A stretch of 17,557 bases of DNA from DATKEU01 sp035544495 (lineage in GTDB: Bacteria; Myxococcota_A; Polyangia; Fen-1088): positions 1 through 17,557 of the forward strand of contig DATKEU010000540.1 in the NCBI GenBank assembly GCA_035544495.1, written 5' to 3'. Below, one piece after another: positions 1 to 11,873 of this stretch. A model generated the notes under the pieces. That model saw only the letters and a list, made by a program, of their open reading frames with translations. It did no database searches and was not told where the DNA came from. Every line of letters starts with the position of its first letter. Position 1 is the stretch's first letter. The position numbers were made by a program, and so were the translations under genes.

Positions 1-267
1 GCCGATTGATTCAGGGTGGGGAACGCGAAAGCGCTGCCACAGCCAGCCGGCCCCCACCAGCACCAGCACCGCCAGCGACAGGCGCAGCGTCCAGCGCAGC
101 TGCGCCGCCGCCCGGGCCGCGCGCTGCTTGCGCACCGTCTCGCGCAGGCACGACTCCGAGCAGTGCACCAGCTGCCGCTTGCCCCGCAGCAGGACCAGCC
201 GATCGCCTTCTTCTATGTCGTCGCCGCACACGAAACAGCGGGCCTCGGAGCGGGCGGCGGCGGCCAA
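1..267 (-). CDS. Partial TRASH-like zinc-finger membrane protein, paralogue of its upstream neighbour (C-terminus off the window)
   Basis: The open frame runs off the left edge, giving the first 89 codons. Start chosen: TTG at 267-265, with a strong Shine-Dalgarno GGAGG at 278-274 and a 6-base spacer; no better start is in frame. The protein begins with a cysteine finger (CFVC, then 21 residues, then CSESC), which fits C-x2-C-x21-C-x3-C, followed by a basic stretch and a hydrophobic segment (LRLSLAVLVLVGAGWLW) that is probably a single membrane anchor. The neighbour ending at 269 has the same layout and comparable spacing, so the two are tandem paralogues; by analogy the missing C-terminus may be an M23 peptidase domain, but that is inference. 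Its ribosome binding site overlaps the last codons of the upstream gene, which suggests translational coupling. Metal binding by the four cysteines is likely from family knowledge, not shown here. Confidence 0.72.
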   Translation of the reverse strand, partial: MAAAARSEARCFVCGDDIEEGDRLVLLRGKRQLVHCSESCLRETVRKQRAARAAAQLRWTLRLSLAVLVLVGAGWLWQRFRVPHPESIG

Positions 268-278
268 CCTATTCCTCC
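265..278 (-). promoter_or_regulatory. Ribosome binding site deciding a TTG start
   Basis: On the minus strand GGAGG (278-274) is followed by AATAGG and then TTG (267-265). The TAG stop of the upstream M23-type gene (271-269) lies inside the spacer. This supports the unusual TTG start and reinitiation by ribosomes finishing the upstream gene. Confidence 0.6.
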
Positions 279-1324
279 ACCGCGTCTGGCGTTTCGGGCG
301 CTTCCTCCGGGGCGGCCGCTTCGTCCTCGCCGGGACCCGCGGGCGACGCCGGGCCGCTGGTGCCGGGCGCCTCCGTCCTCGCCGCCCGCTTCGATCGCGG
401 CGGCGCCGAGCCCAGCGGGACTCCGGGCGGCGCCGAGATCGTCACCAGGCCCTTCTCGCCGCCTTCGATGGGGACCCGCAACGGCCAGAGGGCGATCAGC
501 GGCTCCGGGTCCATGTACTTCTCGGGCCCGTTCTCCCAGCGGCGGATCGAGATGCTGAAGTGCAGGTGCGGCGCCGACTCCTTGACCCCGCTGTCGCCCA
601 GCAGCCCGATGACGTCGCCCGCCTTCACGCGCACACCGCGCTCCAGCCCGCGCGGGATGGCGGCCAGGTGAAAGTACTGGGTGATGATCGCGCCGCCGTG
701 ATGCACGATGCGCACGAAGCGCCCGCCGCGCAGCGGGTTCGGGCCGCGCTGGACGAAGTCGACCACGCCGTCGTGCACGGCGTGGATGTGCTCGCCCCAG
801 ATCTCGCCGCCGATGTCGACGCCGCAGTGACCGTTGCGGCACTCCCACGGGCGGTGGCCGGGGCGCGCGGCGCCGAACTCCCGCGTGTCGTGACGGGGCA
901 TGCGGCGGTCGGGACCCGCCAGCGGGTGAATCCAGGCGTCGCGCCCCAGCGCCGCCAGCACGCTGACGTCGGTCGGTGGCCAGTCAGGCCCGAACCACCC
1001 CGGCGGCAGCGGCTCGGGCGGCAACGTGTCGCCGCCGTGCCGGATCACCGCCGCCGGCATCGGCCCCTCGACGACACCACGCCGCTGGTGGGGCGCCAGG
1101 CAGGCGCCCACAAGGATCGCGCCGATCGCCAGCCGGCGCAGGTTGCGGTGCCGGCTGGCCCAGCGCAGGGCGCGCAATTCGCGCAGGTCCACGCGCAGAC
1201 AGGCGATCGAGCAGAACACCTCCCGGAACGCCGTCTGTGTGTGCAGGTAGCGCCCCCGCTCCAGGGCGTCGCCGCACGTCGCACACGCGCTGGCGCCGGC
1301 AGCCATGTCCAGGAAATCCCGCAT
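269..1324 (-). CDS. Membrane-anchored M23 (LytM/peptidase family) metallopeptidase with N-terminal TRASH-like cysteine finger
   Basis: Taking ATG at 1324 gives 351 residues. Residues 14-42 hold a four-cysteine finger: C14, C17, C38 and C42, i.e. C-x2-C-x20-FCSIAC, like the TRASH/MYM-type metal-binding fold. A basic stretch and one hydrophobic segment (about 64-78) follow, then a linker and an M23 domain (about 155-285) with the family zinc and catalytic residues visible: HxxxD (H166, D170), H219, and HLH (H253, H255). The acidic, Ala/Pro-rich tail is low complexity. M23 enzymes cleave peptidoglycan cross-links or act as LytM regulators; with the HxxxD and HxH intact this one could be active. 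The finger would sit in the cytoplasm and the peptidase in the periplasm (inference). The start is uncertain: an internal ATG at 1306 aligns better with the paralogue, and neither ATG has a clear Shine-Dalgarno; a TTG at 1381 is also in frame. Confidence 0.87.
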   Translation of the reverse strand: MRDFLDMAAGASACATCGDALERGRYLHTQTAFREVFCSIACLRVDLRELRALRWASRHRNLRRLAIGAILVGACLAPHQRRGVVEGPMPAAVIRHGGDTLPPEPLPPGWFGPDWPPTDVSVLAALGRDAWIHPLAGPDRRMPRHDTREFGAARPGHRPWECRNGHCGVDIGGEIWGEHIHAVHDGVVDFVQRGPNPLRGGRFVRIVHHGGAIITQYFHLAAIPRGLERGVRVKAGDVIGLLGDSGVKESAPHLHFSISIRRWENGPEKYMDPEPLIALWPLRVPIEGGEKGLVTISAPPGVPLGSAPPRSKRAARTEAPGTSGPASPAGPGEDEAAAPEEAPETPDAVEE

Positions 1325-1487
1325 GCGCGAAGTCTCGAGGCGAGGGGCGAAGCGTAGCGCAGATAAGGCGCTCGCGGGCAAGCGAAGGTGGGACCCGAAT
1401 ATCTTCGAGGGCTTCGCCCAGCGAAGAGTTCGTGCCGTTACGAAACGACGCGAGGGTCATCGGCCGCGCGCCGCCGCCCGGCCGCCG
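1325..1487. other. Intergenic stretch upstream of the M23 gene with a small perfect hairpin
   Basis: No gene fits here. A perfect inverted repeat, CTTCGC-CCA-GCGAAG, lies at 1412-1426 (6-bp stem, 3-base loop). No T-run follows on either strand, so it is not a convincing intrinsic terminator. Any promoter for the M23 gene must lie here or upstream of the beta-barrel gene; I see no good -35/-10 pair. Confidence 0.3.
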
Positions 1488-2162
1488 TCACAGAAAGATC
1501 AGCATGCCCATCTCGACGCCGAACTCGGTCTCCTTCAGGTCGCGGCTGGGGGAACCCAGGACGTTCCCTTGGGTTGAACCGCCGACGCCGATATCCGCGA
1601 ACGGCACAATCAACAGCGCAACCCGCGCCACCAGCCGAAGCGCGAACGGCGCCTCGATCGTCACGGCCGTCAAGCTCGTGCGTAAAGTCGACGACTGGTG
1701 GGTCACGCTGGAGGTCGTGGTAAACGAGGACCGCTCGTAGGTCACGCCAGCCCGTGGCCAGATCGCCAGCAGAGGCGCGGCGTGAAACAGGTATCCAACC
1801 CGAGGAGCCAGTTGAAAGAGTGTGCCGGACTCGTCCGAGCTGCCGGTCCCGCTGGCCGATAAGTGCACCAACTCGCCCGTCAAACCGAGGCTAAAGCCCC
1901 TTGCCACGAACACGTCACCGGCGAGACGGGGAATGCTGTAGGCCCCGAAATTAGGGGCGCCGAGGAAGGAGAAGATATTGAAGGTCTCGGTCGAGTCGAC
2001 TCCACCTGACGTGGTGGTCATCGACAGGTGCGAGTAGCCGAACAGCCGCTCGACGGACAGCGCGACGTGCCCGCTCTCGCCGAGAACCAGCTCGTCGGCG
2101 CGAACGAGCGGTGCGGAGAAGAAACTGGCGAATAGGATAACGAAGCCAATTCTGATCTTCAC
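1488..2162 (-). CDS. Predicted outer-membrane beta-barrel protein
   Basis: Start chosen: GTG at 2162-2160, preceded by AAGGAG (2174-2169) with a 6-base spacer, giving 224 residues. It opens with a clear signal peptide (VKIRIGFVILFASFFSAPLVRA, cleavage before DE at about residue 22). The mature part is made of alternating hydrophobic and Gly/Ser/Thr-rich strands (for example GFSLGLTGELVHLSASG and LFQLAPRVGYLF), as in small 8-strand outer-membrane barrels, and ends in the hydrophobic MGMLIFL. I cannot assign a named family; OmpW/opacity-like or a lineage-specific barrel are possibilities. The frame is open upstream to 2369, but that extension lacks a ribosome site and would bury the signal peptide. 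Base composition is somewhat less GC-rich than the kinases to the right. No enzyme or ligand can be inferred. Confidence 0.8.
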   Translation of the reverse strand: MKIRIGFVILFASFFSAPLVRADELVLGESGHVALSVERLFGYSHLSMTTTSGGVDSTETFNIFSFLGAPNFGAYSIPRLAGDVFVARGFSLGLTGELVHLSASGTGSSDESGTLFQLAPRVGYLFHAAPLLAIWPRAGVTYERSSFTTTSSVTHQSSTLRTSLTAVTIEAPFALRLVARVALLIVPFADIGVGGSTQGNVLGSPSRDLKETEFGVEMGMLIFL

Positions 2163-2174
2163 GCATGTCTCCTT
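2160..2174 (-). promoter_or_regulatory. Ribosome binding site deciding a GTG start
   Basis: AAGGAG at 2174-2169 sits 6 bases before GTG (2162-2160). An ATG at 2166-2164 is out of frame with the barrel protein and would encode an unrelated short peptide, so GTG with the signal peptide directly behind it is preferred. Confidence 0.6.
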
Positions 2175-2180
2175 GTCTGG

Positions 2181-2194
2181 GATCGCCGGCGATC
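2181..2194. repeat. 14-bp perfect palindrome upstream of the beta-barrel gene
   Basis: GATCGCCGGCGATC equals its own reverse complement. It lies 6 bases upstream of the Shine-Dalgarno of the beta-barrel gene, so it could be an operator or a short mRNA hairpin near the start. Short GATCG/CGATC palindromes arise readily in GC-rich DNA, so function is unproven. Confidence 0.4.
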
Positions 2195-2299
2195 GCTGCC
2201 CGCCCGACTCGTCACGCCCCGGCGGCGCACGGTTGAGGTACAGAACGCGGGCGGCCGCCGATCTTTCCGCGGCGGCGCCAGACGGCGTCTTTACAATTC

Positions 2300-2443
2300 T
2301 CAGAACGACGCCAGCAGCGTGATCCAGGCCAACCAGATCACCACACGCTTGACGGGCCACAGCAGCCACACCGCGACACGGCGATCAGAGCGGTGCCGCC
2401 AAAGCTGGACTATCTGCCCCCCGAATCCACCAGCCTGACTCAT
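2300..2443 (-). CDS. Doubtful small membrane protein ORF (47 aa)
   Basis: From ATG at 2443 the 47-residue product has a polar N-terminus (MSQAGGFGGQIVQLW), a basic patch (RHRSDRR) and a Trp-rich hydrophobic C-terminus (VAVWLLWPVK and VVIWLAWITLLASF) that could span or enter a membrane. The longer frame from 2497 is also open. It lies 57 bases downstream of the ligase stop on the same strand. There is no convincing Shine-Dalgarno, and I do not recognise the sequence. Chance cannot be excluded in GC-rich DNA. Confidence 0.25.
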   Translation of the reverse strand: MSQAGGFGGQIVQLWRHRSDRRVAVWLLWPVKRVVIWLAWITLLASF

Positions 2444-2500
2444 GCCCGCGTGATCCAGCAAGGGCGATGCCAGCGGCGGCAAACAGGCGTGGCCCACCTG

Positions 2501-3361
2501 TCAGCGCGGCTCGCGGCCGACGTCGCGCGCCTGTTTGTCTTCGCGAACGCCGATGAGTCGCGGGTGACGGAGCTTGCCGTGCCGGGTCCATTCGATGAAG
2601 CCAACCTGCACGACGATCTCGGGTCGCGCCCAGTGTGCGCCAGCCCGCGGCAGACCGACCGCCTTCGTGAACGCCGGCGCCGGGATCGCCATGTCGTCCA
2701 GGCGCGCGCGCAGCTCGACCAGCAGCTTTCGATCGAAGCCCGTCCCGACTTTCCCCGCGAAGACGAAGTCGTCACCGGCGAAGTAACCGACCAGTAACGC
2801 ACCCAGACCGGCGCGCGATCCGCGCGGCTCGGTGAAGCCGCCGATCACCAGCTCCTGGGTCGCCTCGCACTTCATTTTCAACCAGTGCGGCGAGCGCCGC
2901 GACTCGTACGTCGAATCGCGCCGCTTGGCGATCACGCCCTCCCACCCTTCGCGGCAGGCGTGTTCCCACGGCCGCTGCTCGTCGACGACGGCGACGCGCA
3001 CGAGCGGCGCGCCCAACGGCAGCGCGTCCAGCAGGGCCCGGCGCTCGACGAGCGGCAAGTCCCGGGTGTCGCGGCCGTCCAGCCACATCACGTCGAAGAC
3101 GTGGTATCGGGCCGAGTCCCAGGTCAGCTCGCCGTCCAGGATCAGCTCGCCGGGCGGCAGGCGCGCGACGGCGCCGGCGATGGGCGGCAGCTCTTGCGGC
3201 AACCGGTTGCGCGAGTACAGCGCGACGTCGTTCCCCCGCTTGAACGACAGCAGCCGGATGCCGTCGATCTTGCGTTCGAAGCTCCAGACCGGCCCTTCGA
3301 AGCGCTCGTAGGTCAGCGTGGCCGCCATCGGCTCGATCCAGTCGGGGAAGGCGCCGGCCAT
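2501..3361 (-). CDS. ATP-dependent DNA ligase, LigD-type ligase domain only
   Basis: The 286-residue protein is a complete small ATP-dependent ligase. The nucleotidyltransferase motifs are in order: motif I ERKIDGIR with the adenylated lysine K31, SRNR (50-53), the ILDGE metal-binding segment (74-78), motif III FDVMWLDG (89-96), motif IV EGVIAKR (141-147) and motif V WLKMKC (160-165). From about 170 an OB-fold follows (LVIGGFTEPRGSRAGLGALL) with the C-terminal region typical of LigD ligase domains (VQVGFIEWT, LRHPRLIGVREDK). It joins nicked DNA using ATP; relatives act in bacterial non-homologous end joining or other repair. The LigD polymerase and phosphoesterase domains are absent and no Ku gene is in the window, so it resembles stand-alone LigC/LigB-like ligases. 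ATG at 3361-3359 starts one base after the stop of the upstream lipoprotein gene (TGA-G-ATG), implying translational coupling. Confidence 0.93.
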   Translation of the reverse strand: MAGAFPDWIEPMAATLTYERFEGPVWSFERKIDGIRLLSFKRGNDVALYSRNRLPQELPPIAGAVARLPPGELILDGELTWDSARYHVFDVMWLDGRDTRDLPLVERRALLDALPLGAPLVRVAVVDEQRPWEHACREGWEGVIAKRRDSTYESRRSPHWLKMKCEATQELVIGGFTEPRGSRAGLGALLVGYFAGDDFVFAGKVGTGFDRKLLVELRARLDDMAIPAPAFTKAVGLPRAGAHWARPEIVVQVGFIEWTRHGKLRHPRLIGVREDKQARDVGREPR

Positions 3362-3362
3362 C

Positions 3363-4523
3363 TCAGCGCAGCTTCTGGAACGACGCCGAGAAGAGCGGGT
3401 GGGTTGGGCTCTTGCCGACGATCAGGTGGCCGGCGGCGGCCCAGAACACGCGCACCCCCTCGATGGAGGCGGCGGGCGGGAGGTTCCACGTCGTGTCGCC
3501 GGTGGCGTTGTCGAACTCGGCCAGCAGCACCAGACGGGCCGGCGCTTTCGCCGGCGATTCGACGAAGGCGACGCTGTGCCCGTCCTTCGACCAGGCGACG
3601 GGAGACGCGATCACGGTGCGCCCGCGCCGCGGATAGACCGGCTGGCCGTCGACGGCGACATAGCCCGCCTCCGGCGCCCCGCCCACAAAGGCCAGGTGAT
3701 CGCCGCCGGCCGAGAACGCGAAGTGACGTCCTTCGCAGCGAATGGGACGGGCCCGCGGGGCGACGGGCTGGATAATGAACAGCCGGCCGGGCGGCGGCGC
3801 CGGTTTGTTCGCCGGCGGTGGCGATGCGGCGGGCGGGGGAACGGACGCGACCGCTCGCCGGGCGTCGGGCTTCTTGCTGGACGGACGGGCGTCCGCGCGC
3901 GCCGGAGCGGGGGGCGGCGCCCGCTTGGTTGGAGGCGGCTTCGCGGGCGCGGCGCGAGCGGCCGGGGTCTCGGGCGGCGGCGGGGACGCCACCACCTCGT
4001 AGACCAGCCGATCCTCCGAGAGAAAACGCAGATCCTTGGGCGGCTCGTCGCTGCCCTTCATGGTGACGGGCCGGAAGGTGGCCTGCAGGCGCCCTTGATT
4101 GTCGACGACGACGATCTGAAAACGGCGCGGCCGCGGCCGCCCGCGGCGCGGAGGTTTCGGAGCGCTCGATTCCGCCGGGTCACGCACGAAGGCCAGCCGC
4201 AGCATGCCGGGCGAGACCAGCAGGCGCGCGGGATCGACCTTCAGCCGTTCGGCCAGCTTGTTGCGAACGTCGGCCAGCCACCGCTTCTGGTTCACCTCCC
4301 GAAATTCCAGGCCGCCCCAGGTCTCGGCGGCCGGCGCGGCGGGGATCGGCCGCCCTTCGATCGCGGGCGCGGTGTCCGCCGGCGCGGTGGCGGCCGGCCC
4401 GGCGTCCGCTGGGAAGCCGGTGGAAGGCGCGCCCGGCCGGCTCTTGCCCTCGCCCGCATCGGGCGTGGTGGCGCACGCGCCCGCCAGGACCAGCGCCAGC
4501 CAGGCGAGCCGCGGACATCGCAT
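3363..4523 (-). CDS. Probable lipoprotein with Pro/Ala-rich linker and beta-propeller-like C-terminus
   Basis: ATG at 4523 gives 386 residues and puts a signal peptide at the very start (MRCPRLAWLALVLAGAC). C17 is a likely lipidation site, although the -3 residue is Ala rather than the usual Leu, so signal peptidase I cleavage is an alternative. Alanine after the cysteine would suit outer-membrane sorting. A Pro/Ala-rich linker leads to a mixed domain (WGGLEFREVNQKRWLADV onward), then a long Pro/Ala/Lys linker, then a C-terminal domain with WD40/TolB-like blades (FAFSAGGDHLAFVG, SPVAWSKDGHSVAFVES, RVFWAAAGHLIVG). No function can be assigned; such blades usually bind proteins. The open frame extends to 4568, but the extension would bury the signal peptide. 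Its stop is separated from the ligase ATG by one base. Confidence 0.82.
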   Translation of the reverse strand: MRCPRLAWLALVLAGACATTPDAGEGKSRPGAPSTGFPADAGPAATAPADTAPAIEGRPIPAAPAAETWGGLEFREVNQKRWLADVRNKLAERLKVDPARLLVSPGMLRLAFVRDPAESSAPKPPRRGRPRPRRFQIVVVDNQGRLQATFRPVTMKGSDEPPKDLRFLSEDRLVYEVVASPPPPETPAARAAPAKPPPTKRAPPPAPARADARPSSKKPDARRAVASVPPPAASPPPANKPAPPPGRLFIIQPVAPRARPIRCEGRHFAFSAGGDHLAFVGGAPEAGYVAVDGQPVYPRRGRTVIASPVAWSKDGHSVAFVESPAKAPARLVLLAEFDNATGDTTWNLPPAASIEGVRVFWAAAGHLIVGKSPTHPLFSASFQKLR

Positions 4524-4618
4524 CCTGGTCCGCAATGTTAAGGCGCGATGCGCTCTCGCGAAAGACAATCACGCGCCCGTCCGGCGGCGCGCGACGCGCG
4601 TCGGCGTCAATTCCGTCG
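4524..4618. other. 95-base gap between last kinase and lipoprotein gene, with a small palindrome
   Basis: The gap contains CGACGCGCGTCG (4592-4603), a 12-bp perfect palindrome within a GC-rich tract just downstream of the kinase stop (minus strand). It might contribute to a terminator-like stem, but no T-run follows it. The less GC-rich stretch at about 4530-4570 is the likeliest place for a promoter of the lipoprotein-ligase pair; no consensus is evident. Confidence 0.25.
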
Positions 4619-6232
4619 CTACCGAATCAAGTTGTGCACCAGCGCCGCCAGCGTCCCGGCGTCGAACGGCTTGCTGATGCGCGGGTTCGGCACCTGGCTG
4701 AGGAAGTCACGGCTGCGCGCCGAGAAGGCGCCGCCCGACATGAACACCATGCGCTCCGCTTGATCGGGCGCCCGGCGCGCCAGGTCGGCGTGCAGATCCA
4801 TCCCCGTCATGTCGGGCATGACCAGATCCGTGAAGATGACGTCGTAACGCTCGCCGCCGCCGATGCGTTCGGCGGCTTCGCGCGCGCTGGTCAGGGTGGA
4901 CACCTCGTGCTGCGTGCCCAGCATGCGGCGCACGACCGCGCCCAGGATCGCCTCGTCGTCGACGACCAGGATGCGGCCGCGGCGCGCGGCGCCCATCGGG
5001 ACCAGCGGCGGCGTGTGGATGGGCGCCTCCAGCCCCGCCGCCTGCAGCGTGACGCGAAAGCGCGAGCCCTTCCCCTCCTCGCTGTCGACGCTGATCGCCC
5101 CGCCCATCTCCGTGATCAGGCGATGGCAGATCGACAGCCCCAGTCCGGTACCCACCCCTTCGGGCTTGGTGGTGAAGAAGGCGTCGAAGATCTTCCCGCG
5201 CAGCGCCGCCGGGATGCCGCTGCCGGTGTCGCGCACGTCCACCACCACGCGGCCGTCGCCGGCGCGGGCGGTGGTTATCTCGATCTCGTTGCCGGCCGGG
5301 TTGCCCTCGGCGATGGCCTGGGCGGCGTTGACGATCAGGTTCAGGAACACCTGGCCCAGGCGCGATTCGTTGCCCAGCACGGCCGGCACCTCGCCATAGG
5401 ATTTGGTCACGCGGGCGCGGTTGCGGATCTCGTTCCAGGCGATGCGCACCGACGAATCGAGGATGCGGCGCACGTCGACGGCCCGGCGCTCGGACCCCTC
5501 GACGCGCGAGAAGACGCGCACGTCCCTCACGATCTGCCGCACGCGATCGGCGGCCTCGCGGGCGTCGGACAGCGGCTCCTCGATCTCGCGCAGGCGCGAC
5601 TCCAGCGCTTCCGGCACCGCCGGACGGGCGGTGGCCGCGGCGGGGCCGACGACGTTCGGCTTCGACAGCGCGGCCAGCGACAGCGCCACCAGATCCAGGT
5701 TCGCCACCAGCGCCGCCAGCGGGTTGTTGATCTCGTGCGCCACGCCCGCCGCCAGCGTGCCCATCGACACCATGCGATCGCTCACGAACAGACGCTCCTG
5801 CATCTTGCGGCGCTCGCCGCGGATGGCGGCCTCGCGCAGCTCGCGCTCGATGGCGGGCACCAGGCGGGCCAGCTTGTCCTTGGGGAGAAAATCCTGGGCC
5901 CCGGCGCGCATCGAATCGACCGCATTCTCCTCGGAGATGGTGCCCGACACGATGATGAACGGGATGTCGATCTCCACCTCCTTCAGCACCGCCAGCGCCG
6001 CCGTGGCGCTGAACGTGGGCATGGAAAAATCCGACAGCACCAGATCCCAGGGCTGGCCGAGGGCCGTCCGCATGGCCGGCCCGGTGTCGACGCGCAGGTG
6101 GGTGACGTCGTATCCGTTCTGCCGCAGGTGCCGCAGCACCAGCGCCTCGTCGTTGGGATCGTCCTCGACCATCAGCAGGCGCAGCGGCCTGCGCTCTGCC
6201 GTCTTGCCGTCGGCCGGCGGCTTACCGGACAT
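4619..6232 (-). CDS. Receiver-histidine kinase-receiver (hybrid sensor kinase, cytoplasmic)
   Basis: 537 residues with no membrane segment. An N-terminal receiver domain (about 17-130) has the acidic pair E23-D24/D25, phospho-acceptor D68 (LSDFSMP) and K118. A helix leads into the DHp domain with H166 in GVAHEINNPLAAL. This DHp has a roughly 30-residue Pro/Ala-rich insertion between its helices. The ATPase domain shows the N box (N298, N302), DTGSGIP at about 338 and GTGLGLSI at about 366. The C-terminal receiver (419-537) has D469 (FTDLVMPDMTG) and K521. The histidine region is of the HEINNPL type seen in NtrB-like kinases. It should accept phosphate at D68, autophosphorylate H166 and pass phosphate to D469 or to a separate protein. 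It is last in the signalling operon; its ATG overlaps the end of the mini-ORF (ATGTCCGGTAA). The Shine-Dalgarno is weak, so coupling may drive its translation. Confidence 0.95.
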   Translation of the reverse strand: MSGKPPADGKTAERRPLRLLMVEDDPNDEALVLRHLRQNGYDVTHLRVDTGPAMRTALGQPWDLVLSDFSMPTFSATAALAVLKEVEIDIPFIIVSGTISEENAVDSMRAGAQDFLPKDKLARLVPAIERELREAAIRGERRKMQERLFVSDRMVSMGTLAAGVAHEINNPLAALVANLDLVALSLAALSKPNVVGPAAATARPAVPEALESRLREIEEPLSDAREAADRVRQIVRDVRVFSRVEGSERRAVDVRRILDSSVRIAWNEIRNRARVTKSYGEVPAVLGNESRLGQVFLNLIVNAAQAIAEGNPAGNEIEITTARAGDGRVVVDVRDTGSGIPAALRGKIFDAFFTTKPEGVGTGLGLSICHRLITEMGGAISVDSEEGKGSRFRVTLQAAGLEAPIHTPPLVPMGAARRGRILVVDDEAILGAVVRRMLGTQHEVSTLTSAREAAERIGGGERYDVIFTDLVMPDMTGMDLHADLARRAPDQAERMVFMSGGAFSARSRDFLSQVPNPRISKPFDAGTLAALVHNLIR

Positions 6233-6304
6233 GCGCCGGCACCCGCCGGTTGAGATCGAGCCAGTACATCCCCAGGTTGTCTTCCACCATCAGGATCTTC
6301 GGAT

Positions 6305-6308
<4 letters not shown>
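6222..6308 (-). CDS. 28-codon mini-ORF resembling the first strand of a receiver domain; possible response-regulator remnant or coupling peptide
   Basis: Between the two receiver-kinases a short frame starts at TTG 6308-6306. It is preceded by GGGAGG (6320-6315) with a 6-base spacer, and its start overlaps the upstream stop (TTGA). It encodes MNPKILMVEDNLGMYWLDLN followed by RRVPAHVR and stops at TAA 6224-6222, inside the first codons of the next kinase (11-base overlap). PKILMVEDN is the typical first beta strand and acidic pocket of a CheY-like receiver, but the rest of the fold is missing. It may be the stump of a deleted response regulator whose strong ribosome site still carries ribosomes to the downstream kinase. 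No frameshift of either neighbour would join it to a full receiver. Expression as a peptide is unproven. Confidence 0.5.
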
Positions 6309-7441
<1,133 letters not shown>

Positions 7442-7442
7442 T

Positions 7443-8298
7443 CTAGGCTCCGTATCGGTAGATCCGCTCTCGCTCATTAAAAACGGAGAACTGTTGCCCC
7501 CACGCCGGGGCCAGGCGCTCGCTGCTGCCGAGGCAGAGGAAGCCGCCCGGACGCAAGCTCTGGGTGAACTTGCGGACCACCCGCTCGCGCAACGCCGGCT
7601 CGAAATAGATGAGCACATTGCGGCAAAAGATAATGTGCATCTCGGCAAAGACATGATCGGAGACCAGGTTGTGCTGAAAGAAAAGGATGTGCCGGCGCAA
7701 CGACTCGCGCATGGCGAAATGATCGTATGCCGCCCGATGATACTCCTCAAAACGTGCTTTTCCGCCGGCGGAGAGATAATTGGCGGCACACTGATTGATC
7801 ACGTCAGCCGAATAGACGCCTTCCTTGGCTTGCTCCAGCGCGCGGCTGCTGAGATCGGTGGCGTAGATCTGCGTGCGGTCGTAAATACCCTCTTCGACCA
7901 AGACAATCGCTGACGAGAACGCCTCCTCCCCGGACGCACATCCACTGTGCCAGACGTTGAGCAACGGATATGTGCGCAACAGCGGAACCACCTGAGATCG
8001 CAGCGCGCGATAGAACGTCGGATCCCTGAACATCTCACTGACCCGAACGGTGAGGTCTTCCAGAACCGTGGCAAACAACTCGGGATCGCCCAGCACGCGG
8101 TGTTGCAATTCACCCATGTGCGCCAACCCGGATCGGGCCAGCGCGCCCAGGACGCGCCGCCGGATGGACTGCGACGAGTAGTCCCGCAGGTCGTACCCAT
8201 AACGGTCATAAATGGCCTGCAGGAACAGTCGGATCTCGATCGCCTCGACGTCCTCTCTGGCGGCCTGGTCGAGCCGATCGCCGACGGCGTCGCGCTCG

Positions 8299-8306
<8 letters not shown>
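7443..8306 (-). CDS. cheR: CheR-type protein-glutamate O-methyltransferase
   Basis: 287 residues, the usual CheR length. The N-terminal helical domain (about 20-85) precedes SEMFRD (90-95). The S-adenosylmethionine fold has motif I VWHSGCASGEE (118-128), the acidic ATDLSS (D151), CRNVLIYF (228-235) and GSSE (260-263). CheR uses S-adenosylmethionine to methylate glutamates on chemoreceptors; here no methyl-accepting protein is encoded nearby, so the substrate may be the cytoplasmic part of the hybrid kinase or a distant receptor. CheB, its usual partner, is absent. Start chosen: GTG at 8306-8304, with AAGGAGG 9 bases upstream, overlapping the hybrid kinase stop by 8 bases (GTGTCTAG). The gene is visibly less GC-rich than its neighbours (some 60-base rows near 50%), unlike the kinases on both sides. 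Confidence 0.94.
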
Positions 8307-11862
<3,556 letters not shown>

Positions 11863-11873
11863 CGGGCAGCGGC

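Larger units (their letters stand above)
2163..2500. other. 338-base gap between the ligase and the beta-barrel gene
   Basis: This holds no strongly supported gene. It contains one doubtful 47-codon ORF (2300-2443) and a 14-bp perfect palindrome (2181-2194) just upstream of the beta-barrel gene. The ligase stop at 2501 is not followed by a recognisable stem plus T-run. Any promoter of the beta-barrel gene should lie in 2175-2300 on the minus strand; I see no consensus sigma-70 or sigma-54 site. Confidence 0.4.

Noticed and set aside
1412..1426. Hairpin CTTCGC-CCA-GCGAAG as an intrinsic terminator
   Set aside because: The stem is only 6 bp and no run of T follows on either strand.
4535..6253. 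572-codon plus-strand frame opposite the receiver-kinase-receiver gene
   Set aside because: It is the antisense shadow of a clearly real gene. The composition is low complexity (Arg/His/Gln/Ala-rich) and no motif is recognisable.
7442..7789. N-terminal extension of the receiver-kinase up to 7789
   Set aside because: The extension lies wholly within the CheR gene in another frame and is Ser/Arg-rich without structure. The ATG at 7441 directly precedes the receiver domain and follows the CheR stop by one base.
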